A DNA stretch of 64,000 nt from Oxalicibacterium solurbis (GTDB lineage: Bacteria > Pseudomonadota > Gammaproteobacteria > Burkholderiales > Burkholderiaceae_D): the NCBI RefSeq assembly GCF_014635845.1, contig NZ_BMDP01000004.1, forward strand, positions 186,001 through 250,000, in the 5' to 3' direction. Below the pieces are notes generated by a model that made no database searches, was not told where the DNA came from, and saw nothing but the letters and a program-made list of their open reading frames with translations. Both the position numbers and the translations under genes were made by a program. Shown piece after piece: positions 54,532-64,000 of this stretch (its first letter is position 1; every line of letters starts with the position of its first letter).

Positions 54532-54535
<4 letters not shown>
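52214..54535 (-). CDS. glgB: 1,4-alpha-glucan branching enzyme
   Basis: 773 residues. Introduces alpha-1,6 branches. It has the two N-terminal beta-sandwich modules of the long GlgB type ([40 protein letters not shown]), then the catalytic barrel with [18 protein letters not shown] and [13 protein letters not shown]. It begins within the end of treS (ATGA overlap at 54532-54535). Start at [11 protein letters not shown] three codons later is also possible. Confidence 0.96.
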
Positions 54536-57966
<3,431 letters not shown>

Positions 57967-58031
57967 TGTTCTTTCCCTGTCTGCTGCGTGTGCGGCGCCT
58001 GGTGCGGTATTGCTGTCCTGCAGATGCGGTT

Positions 58032-61000
58032 TCAGCCGGGGCGAAGGCGCCAGATTGCAAACGGCTGTTGCTGCGGATCAAGACGAATCTGTTGCTGCCT
58101 GCCGTGCCAGACGAAATGCGCGTCGCTGGTCAGTTCCTCGACGTGCACCGAGCTATCGTCCGGCAGGCCGAAGCGCCACAGCGGCACATCGATCGCGGCA
58201 TCGTGCGCATGGAAGGGATCGAGATTGATCGCCACCAGCAGCGCGTTGTCGCCGAAACGCTCGTCGTTGCCGTCCTGCGGATCGCGCGTGAATTTGGCGA
58301 AATACAGAATCGCGTCGTCGGATGCGTAATGGAAACGCACGCCAAGATGCGTGTGCAGCGCCGGATTGGCGCGGCGGATGCGGTTGAGCATCGCGATCTC
58401 GCGCACGATGTTGCCGGGGCGACTCCAGTCCCACGCGCGGATTTCGTATTTCTCCGAATCCAGATATTCCTCTTTCCCTGTGACCGCCTGCGCCTCGCAC
58501 AGTTCGAATCCGCTGTACATGCCCCACAATCCGGAAAGCGTGGTCGCCAGCGCGGCGCGGATCAGGAAGCCGGGCCGGCCCGAGCGTTGCAGGAAGACCG
58601 GATTGATGTCCGGCGTGTTGACGAAGAAATGCGGACGGAAGAAATCGCGAGGGCCGCCACCGCATTGTGAATCGGCCGTCAGTTCCGTCAGGTAATCGAT
58701 GAATTCCTGCTTGCCGTGGCGCCATGTGAAATACGTGTACGACTGCGAGAAGCCGACCTTGGCCAGTCGATACATCGGCTTGGGCCGCGTGAACGCTTCC
58801 GACAGGAAGATCACATCCGGCGCGCGGGCGCGCACGTCGTCGATCATCCATTCCCAGAACGGCAGCGGCTTGGTGTGCGGATTGTCGACGCGGAATACGC
58901 GCACGCCTTCCCGCACCCACAGCAGCACGACGTCGCGTAGCGCCAGCCACAGGTCGGGAATCGCCGGATCGTCTTCGTTCTCTGCATAGAAATCGACGTT
59001 GACGATGTCTTCGTATTTCTTCGGCGGATTTTCTGCATAGCGGATCGAGCCGTCCGGCCGCCAGGCGAACCAGCCGGGATGTTCCTTCAGCCATGGATGA
59101 TCGGGCGAGCACTGGATCGCGAAATCGAGCGCGACTTCCATGCCGTGTTCGGCGGCTGCCACCAGCAGGCGGCGGAAATCCTGCAGCGTGCCGAGCTGCG
59201 GATGAATCGCATCGTGGCCACCGAGTTCGGAGCCGATCGCATACGGGCTGCCAGGATCGTCAGGCGCCGGCGTCAGGCTGTTGTTCTTTCCTTTCTTGTT
59301 CTTGCTGCCGATCGGATGGATGGGCGGGAAGTACAGCGTGTCGAAGCCCATGTCGCGCACGGCAGGCAGGCGGCGGATCACGTCGTCGAAAGTGCCGTGG
59401 CGCAACGGATCGCCGCTCTGCGAGCGCGGGAACAGTTCGTACCAGTTGGCGAAGGCGGCTTCGCGCCGCTCGGCATCGATGCGGTATTCGTCGCTGCGCG
59501 TGCAGAAGGCGCGCAGGTCGGCCGACTGCATCAGTTGCGCGGTCTCGGCCGAGAGCAGCAGCGCCAGCGCTTCGTCTGCATTGTCGAGTTTCTTCTTTGC
59601 AGGTAACTGTTTCAGCAGCTTCTTCAGCGTGTCTGCATGCTTATTTTCATACTTATTTGCATGCAGGTTTGTCGCCGGCTGTTGCGATGCGGTTTTTTCG
59701 ATCAGCTGGCAGCCTTCGCGGATTTCCAGCGTGACGTCCAGTCCGGCTTTCAGTTTCTTTTCCAGCTCGTCGCGGAAGGTGGCGAAATCGTCGCGCCACG
59801 CGATGACGGCGAACAGATGGCGGCCTATGCGCTGCAGCGGCAGGATGGCGCGCCAGCGATCGTTGCCGATCGGCAGCATCGGCGCTTCCTGCCATGCCTC
59901 GTCGTCGGCGGCGCGCCACAGCACGGCTGCCGCCAGCTTGTCGTGGCCGTCGCCGAAGATGTCGGCTGCGACGGCAACCGGATCGCCGGCGATGCGCTTG
60001 GCGACGAAGCGGCCGTGATCGACGACCGGCGCGATGTTTTCGATCGCGATGCGCGGCGCTTTTGCGGCACGCAAGGCGGCGCGCAGCGTGGCGGTTTTTC
60101 CGCCGGCAGGCAGCACGACGGGTTGCGCCGGCTGCAGTTCGTGCACCTGTACTTCCGACGGCGCCAGCGTTGGGCCGTGCTGCATCTGTTGCAGCGGCAG
60201 CGCCCAGCCGCTCAATCGTTCGCGCAGCAGCGCGGCGGAAATCTGCCGCTGCTGATGCGCATCGGCGTTGACGATCGCAAGTTCGGCGGCAGACGAAGCG
60301 AACGGTTCGATCTGCCGCAGCAGAAATGCGATATCGGCATGCGGCGCGGACAACTGCTGCAGCGGCTGGCGCGGGTTGTCGGCATGACGATGCAGATGGC
60401 GATTGACTGCTGCGATGTCCTGCGTCAGGTCGAACAGCGGCTGTTCATGCCAGCGCGCATCCTGATGCAGTTCGCCCAGTGCCGCGTCGGCACCGAATGC
60501 GAATCCCTCGGTCAGCAGGATGCCGTCGCCGGCCAGTGCGGCGACCTGCAGCGCACGCAGGCAGGCGCAGCGCGCGGCTTCGGTGTCGTCCAGATGCAGG
60601 CGATGGATCAGACGGCCGCCGGCCGGATCTTCGGGCACGGCGATGACGGGCGCAACGGCTGACAGCCGCCGATTCTCTTCGGCGAACCAACTGGCGCGGT
60701 AGTCCCACCATGCGTCGGACGAGAACACGGCGTCGAAGCCGCAGCCGGCGATTGTCGTCAGTTGCTCCGGCGTGCAGCCGGGCGTCCAGGCGAGGAAGGC
60801 GGCACCGCCGACGGTGGAGCGTGCGTGTGCGATCAGCGTCTGCCACAGCGAAGGTGTCATGCGCGCCATGCCAAGGCAGCGAAAGCCGCCGACACCGGCG
60901 GCCAGCCATTGCGTCAGTTGCGTCTGCCAGATCTGCGTGGCGAGTTGCGTGCCGGCCGCGTCCATGCGCAATTGGGCATGGCGGTCGTCATGCGTCGCCG

Positions 61001-61349
61001 CGCTGAAGCGCGGATCGGGCAGCGTATGCGTATCGTGTTCCGGCAGGAAGAAGTTTTCCTCGTGGTGCGTGTAGCAGTGGTGTGTGACCGGGAAGCGATC
61101 CAGTTCCAGATCGAGCAGCACGCGCAGGCCGGCTGCGCGGCATGCGCGTGCAAAGCGCGCGAGCGCGCTGTCGCCGTCGTGTTCGCCGGCGAACGATGTC
61201 AACGCGTGGCCGGCCAGCAGGATGCTGTCGAATTCCATTGCCGCCACGCGCGCGAGCAGGGGCTGCCAGTCGTCCGTGCGAACGATGTCTTCGGCAGCAA
61301 TGCAATGGAGTCGCGGCGGGCGCAAGCCCGGAACGGCCTGGCTTTCCAT
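58032..61349 (-). CDS. glgE: GlgE-type maltosyltransferase with extra N-terminal domain
   Basis: 1105 residues. The C-terminal ~670 match alpha-1,4-glucan:maltose-1-phosphate maltosyltransferase: [20 protein letters not shown] at ~residue 440, [17 protein letters not shown], nucleophile Asp822 in [11 protein letters not shown], acid Glu851 in [10 protein letters not shown]. The first ~430 residues form a second GH13-like segment ([29 protein letters not shown], in which the catalytic Asp is absent) and look catalytically dead; the same two-part arrangement is known from some betaproteobacterial GlgE. A linker near 59636-59671 has 12-bp repeats. Starts three bases after the small upstream ORF. 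Confidence 0.93.
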   Translation of the reverse strand: MESQAVPGLRPPRLHCIAAEDIVRTDDWQPLLARVAAMEFDSILLAGHALTSFAGEHDGDSALARFARACRAAGLRVLLDLELDRFPVTHHCYTHHEENFFLPEHDTHTLPDPRFSAATHDDRHAQLRMDAAGTQLATQIWQTQLTQWLAAGVGGFRCLGMARMTPSLWQTLIAHARSTVGGAAFLAWTPGCTPEQLTTIAGCGFDAVFSSDAWWDYRASWFAEENRRLSAVAPVIAVPEDPAGGRLIHRLHLDDTEAARCACLRALQVAALAGDGILLTEGFAFGADAALGELHQDARWHEQPLFDLTQDIAAVNRHLHRHADNPRQPLQQLSAPHADIAFLLRQIEPFASSAAELAIVNADAHQQRQISAALLRERLSGWALPLQQMQHGPTLAPSEVQVHELQPAQPVVLPAGGKTATLRAALRAAKAPRIAIENIAPVVDHGRFVAKRIAGDPVAVAADIFGDGHDKLAAAVLWRAADDEAWQEAPMLPIGNDRWRAILPLQRIGRHLFAVIAWRDDFATFRDELEKKLKAGLDVTLEIREGCQLIEKTASQQPATNLHANKYENKHADTLKKLLKQLPAKKKLDNADEALALLLSAETAQLMQSADLRAFCTRSDEYRIDAERREAAFANWYELFPRSQSGDPLRHGTFDDVIRRLPAVRDMGFDTLYFPPIHPIGSKNKKGKNNSLTPAPDDPGSPYAIGSELGGHDAIHPQLGTLQDFRRLLVAAAEHGMEVALDFAIQCSPDHPWLKEHPGWFAWRPDGSIRYAENPPKKYEDIVNVDFYAENEDDPAIPDLWLALRDVVLLWVREGVRVFRVDNPHTKPLPFWEWMIDDVRARAPDVIFLSEAFTRPKPMYRLAKVGFSQSYTYFTWRHGKQEFIDYLTELTADSQCGGGPRDFFRPHFFVNTPDINPVFLQRSGRPGFLIRAALATTLSGLWGMYSGFELCEAQAVTGKEEYLDSEKYEIRAWDWSRPGNIVREIAMLNRIRRANPALHTHLGVRFHYASDDAILYFAKFTRDPQDGNDERFGDNALLVAINLDPFHAHDAAIDVPLWRFGLPDDSSVHVEELTSDAHFVWHGRQQQIRLDPQQQPFAIWRLRPG

Positions 61350-61351
61350 GA

Positions 61352-61621
61352 TCAGCGTGGCGCGGTGGATGAAGCTTGTGAATCGAAAAATCGTGAATCG
61401 GAAGCTTGCGAATCAGAAACTGGTGCTTCGGAAAGCGATGATTCGAGAGCCGATGATTCGGAAACTGGCGACGCAAAAACCGGTGCATCCATGCTGCGGA
61501 AATTGCGCCCCGCATTCAGCCATGCGCTGCGTCGCGCACAGGAAACCCCGGCGGCGATTGCCGTCATCGCTGCCGTTGCCTTCATTGTGCGCGTCGTTTG
61601 CAGTACGTCGGCTCCCCTCAT
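61352..61621 (-). CDS. Small ORF with Ser/Asp pentapeptide repeats, coupled between glgA and glgE
   Basis: 89 codons. The ATG at 61621 overlaps the glgA stop (ATGA), and the TGA lies three bases before the glgE ATG. The N-terminal half is basic and Ala-rich. The C-terminal half is a tandem array with a 15-bp period (61371-61490, eight units), read as pentads such as [30 protein letters not shown]. It fits the coupled operon grammar of its neighbours. It has no known family, and could be a translated spacer generated by repeat expansion. Moderate confidence only. Confidence 0.45.
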   Translation of the reverse strand: MRGADVLQTTRTMKATAAMTAIAAGVSCARRSAWLNAGRNFRSMDAPVFASPVSESSALESSLSEAPVSDSQASDSRFFDSQASSTAPR

Positions 61622-63168
61622 GCAATGAGTTTGTAGTGGGACGGGTTTACGACGACAGGCTGTTTGCTGGGACGGGACTTGAGCAGGTCGAGGAACAGCT
61701 GCCGTGCCGGCAGCGGCGCGATCTTCGCGTACAGCTGAATGTATTGCGCGGCCGGGCCGCTCCACGAATAGTTGCCCTGCATCGCATGGCGCTGCATCGA
61801 TTGCCAGGCGGCCGGGCGCATGTAGAGATGCAGCGCGTGCGTGATCGCTGCGACCAGATCGTCGGCTTCTTCGCCGTCGAACAGGATGCCGTTGGCTTCG
61901 GAAACCGGCAGGTAGTCGCGTCCGGCATCGACGATGGTGTCGCACAGGCCGCCGACCCGCGATGCAACGGGAATCGTGCCGTACAGCATCGAATAGAGCG
62001 GTGTCAGGCCGAACGGTTCGAAGCGCGTCGGATGCAGCAGGATGTCGGCGCCGGCGTGCAGCGCGTGCGCGCGCCGTTCGTCGTAGCCGATGTAGACGCC
62101 GATGCGGTCCGGATGCTGCTCGGCCAGCTGGCGGAACTGTTCCTCGTACTGCGGTTCGCCGCAGCCGAGCACTGCGATCTGCAGATGCGGATGCTCGTGC
62201 AGGATGCGCGGCATCGCGGCCAGGATCAGGTCTGCCATCTTCTGGTGCGTGATGCGGCTGCCGATCGCCATCAGCGGCGTGAACTGCTGAATCGGCAGGC
62301 CGAACTGTTTCTGCAGATCGCGCTTGCAGGCAGATTTTCCGGCGAGGTTGTCGACGCTGAAGTTGCGTTTGATCAGCTTGTCGGTTTCCGGATGCCAGAC
62401 GTCGAGATCGACGGCATTCGGAATCGCGTGCAGCACATGCCTGCGGCGGTTCAGCATGTCCTGCATGCCGTAGCCGAAACGCTCGGTCAGGATTTCCTTC
62501 GCATACGTTTTACTGACGGTGGTGATGCAGTCGGACCAGGCGATGCCGGCCTTCAGGTAGCTCATCTTGCCCCAGAATTCCATGCCGTCCTCGGTGATCA
62601 TCTCTTGCGGGATGCCGATCTGCGGTGCGATCTCGATTGGGTAGTTGCCCTGAAAGGCGAGATTGTGGATCGTCATCACGGAGCCGACGTCGGTGATGTT
62701 TTCCAGCTTCATCAGTGCGGCGATCAGGCCGGCGTGCCAGTCGTTGGCTTGCACTACATGCGGCACCGGATAGTTTGCGCGGCCGGCGCAGATGCGCACG
62801 GCGGCATGCGCGAGCGATGCGAAGGCGATTGCATTGTCGTCCAGCTCGTGGCCGCTGTGATCGATATAGGGATTGGCCGTGCGCCTGTCGAACAGCGGCG
62901 AACGCAGCAGCAAGACCTTGACGCGGCTGTCCGGCATCGTGCCCAGGAACAGTTCGGCGTCGCCGCCGGGCAGTGCGGGCAGGTCGGCGATTTTCTTCAG
63001 GCCGAGCGTATTGCGCACGGCCGATGGATAACCGGGAATCAGGATGGTGACATCCACATAGGATGTCGACAACGATGCCGCCAATGCGCCGATGACGTCT
63101 GCCAGACCGCCGGTCTTGACCAGCGGCACTGCTTCCGAGGTGACGAGAAGAACACGTGGTTGCGGCAT
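61618..63168 (-). CDS. glgA: Glycogen synthase, bacterial type
   Basis: 516 residues of the GT5 family. Starch synthase N-domain with LVKTGGLADVIGALAASL near residue 15, VVQANDWHAGLIAALMK, and the C-domain FEPFGLTPLYSMLYG and GCGEPQYEEQFR. Makes alpha-1,4-glucan from ADP-glucose, or maltose-1-phosphate in GlgM-like relatives; no glgC is in the window. Starts at ATG 63168 behind AGGGAGAAG; an ATG six codons earlier is less likely. First gene of the operon. Confidence 0.93.
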   Translation of the reverse strand: MPQPRVLLVTSEAVPLVKTGGLADVIGALAASLSTSYVDVTILIPGYPSAVRNTLGLKKIADLPALPGGDAELFLGTMPDSRVKVLLLRSPLFDRRTANPYIDHSGHELDDNAIAFASLAHAAVRICAGRANYPVPHVVQANDWHAGLIAALMKLENITDVGSVMTIHNLAFQGNYPIEIAPQIGIPQEMITEDGMEFWGKMSYLKAGIAWSDCITTVSKTYAKEILTERFGYGMQDMLNRRRHVLHAIPNAVDLDVWHPETDKLIKRNFSVDNLAGKSACKRDLQKQFGLPIQQFTPLMAIGSRITHQKMADLILAAMPRILHEHPHLQIAVLGCGEPQYEEQFRQLAEQHPDRIGVYIGYDERRAHALHAGADILLHPTRFEPFGLTPLYSMLYGTIPVASRVGGLCDTIVDAGRDYLPVSEANGILFDGEEADDLVAAITHALHLYMRPAAWQSMQRHAMQGNYSWSGPAAQYIQLYAKIAPLPARQLFLDLLKSRPSKQPVVVNPSHYKLIA

Positions 63169-63670
63169 TTGCTTCTCCCTTTTCATTAGTCGGCGGCGAC
63201 AAGGAGCGGATTGCATCGTTGCTCACCGTACGTTCACGATACCGAACGATATGTGTCGGGCGAATCAGACACTGCCGCGACAATTTGTAAGAAAACGTTA
63301 CCTGATGAAGGTTCGCATCTTGGTATGTCAGAAAAATTTCCTGTCGGGAAAATTTTTCCCGCATGGCGAAACGACGGTGCACACATGTGATGCAGATTCA
63401 TGCCTGACATCAATTGCCTATGCATGATCCATGCCCGTGAATTTGCATGGATTCGTGTCGATGCATATCAATCCTTATTGATTCGTATCGATCCGGACCC
63501 GTTCACATTTCTTCCGCGTTGCTTCATAAGCGGCATTTATCGGCAAATAAAAATAAATGCCTGCCGGGTGTCGCATTTCATTATGTAGTTGAAATACATA
63601 TATGGATATACTCGTCGTTTTTGCGCCGGCGAACCATGTCGGCGCTCACTGTGTGCAAGGAGAAAGCGAG
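63169..63670. promoter_or_regulatory. Gene-free region upstream of glgA and the terminal small gene
   Basis: 502 bp. It has a near-perfect palindrome CGGGAAAA-T-TTTTCCCG at 63345-63361, part of a larger inverted repeat with GAAAAATTTCC at about 63331-63341. There is a direct repeat GATTCGTGTCGAT (63450-63462) and GATTCGTATCGAT (63480-63492), 30 bp apart. Promoters for both directions should be here but no convincing -35/-10 pair was fixed. No ORF looked real. Confidence 0.55.
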
Positions 63671-63958
63671 ATGTCCGCCATCGAGTATTGCGGCTACCGG
63701 ATCGAGGTGTTTGTGGAGGAGCAGGATTGGGGATTCGCGTCCGGCCAGTGGCGCGGCGGTTTCCGTTTCTGGCGCGACGGCGGTGCGGCGGCGCGCGCAT
63801 GCACGATCAGCCGCACCGAGCGTTCTGCCTACGACGCGCGGCAGAAGGCGTTGCGTATTGCGATGTCGTTCATCCGCGCCGAAATCGCGATGGAGGAACC
63901 ACAGCCGGACGAACAGGGCAGGGCAGCCTCACACCGCGCGGTGGTGCGCTACGCCTGA
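63671..63958 (+). CDS. Small protein of unknown function
   Basis: 95 residues, starting SAIEYCGYRIEVFVEEQDWG. It is soluble, charged and slightly aromatic at the start; the second half is helical (RQKALRIAMSFIRAEIAMEE). No motif is recognised. AAGGAG and AGCGAG precede the ATG at 63671. It is the last gene in the window and oriented away from the glycogen operon. Confidence 0.65.
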   Translation: MSAIEYCGYRIEVFVEEQDWGFASGQWRGGFRFWRDGGAAARACTISRTERSAYDARQKALRIAMSFIRAEIAMEEPQPDEQGRAASHRAVVRYA

Positions 63959-64000
63959 TACGGGTGGTGTTCTGTGCGATGCGGGCCGTGCTATCGTTCG

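Overview
The window looks like a chromosomal segment of a betaproteobacterium, most likely Oxalobacteraceae (the Herbaspirillum/Herminiimonas/Collimonas neighbourhood). This rests on the GC-rich codon use, the rpsU-yqeY-dnaG-rpoD-tRNA(CAU) block, the lysine/alanine-rich N-terminus of RpoD and the type of nitrate-assimilation locus. No rRNA, complete IS element, prophage or CRISPR array was seen.

Region 1 (1-13.3 kb) is for nitrate assimilation. It holds the end of a nitrate-type ABC transporter operon (substrate-binding, permease, ATPase), a leftward pair (NarK-type transporter followed by a PP2C phosphatase/Ser-Thr kinase fusion), and a rightward nirB-nirD-nasA operon followed by ybiB and the siroheme gene cobA. 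The 354-bp gap between narK and nirB contains two divergent sigma-54-type promoters (GG-N10-GC) and a perfect NtrC-type palindrome (TGCACC-N5-GGTGCA), so both arms look nitrogen-controlled.

Region 2 (13.4-24.1 kb) is mostly housekeeping: a YhiN-type flavoprotein, a VOC protein, rpsU, yqeY, dnaG, rpoD with a possible heat-shock promoter, a CAU tRNA that is probably lysidine-tRNA-Ile2, a ParB-like gene, a DUF421 protein, an MlaC-like lipoprotein-carrier homologue and one gene of unknown function.

Region 3 (24.3-40.3 kb) is a catabolic island. A tripartite tricarboxylate-type transporter leads into a malonate decarboxylase operon (mdcA, C, D, E, a stump of mdcG, B, H) and a GntR/FCD regulator. 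Next come an MFS transporter, an alpha/beta hydrolase plus iron alcohol dehydrogenase, a second GntR/FCD regulator whose start is out of frame across an A9 run, a membrane fatty-acid-hydroxylase-family enzyme and a thiol dioxygenase. Three promoters in this island carry the same palindrome (consensus ACTAATATATTAGT) on or beside the -10 box. This suggests one repressor controls malonate uptake and decarboxylation, the MFS transporter and the hydroxylase.

Region 4 (40.3-43 kb) has a ROK-family protein, an atypical NarL-type response regulator, a 15-bp tandem repeat and a KGG-type stress protein gene.

Region 5 (43.1-63.2 kb) is a nine-gene leftward operon for alpha-glucan and trehalose metabolism: glgA, a small coupled ORF with pentapeptide repeats, a long glgE, a treS-maltokinase fusion, glgB, glgX, treZ, malQ and treY. 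It can make trehalose from glucan (TreY/TreZ), turn trehalose into maltose-1-phosphate (TreS plus maltokinase) and polymerise that into branched glucan (GlgE, GlgB). The window ends with a small unknown gene.

A recurring oddity is short in-frame tandem repeats of 12 or 15 bp at linkers or gene ends (mdcB, the thiol dioxygenase, glgE, the small ORF after glgA, and an intergenic array), suggesting active repeat expansion in this lineage. Family assignments come from reading the sequences; no search was run.
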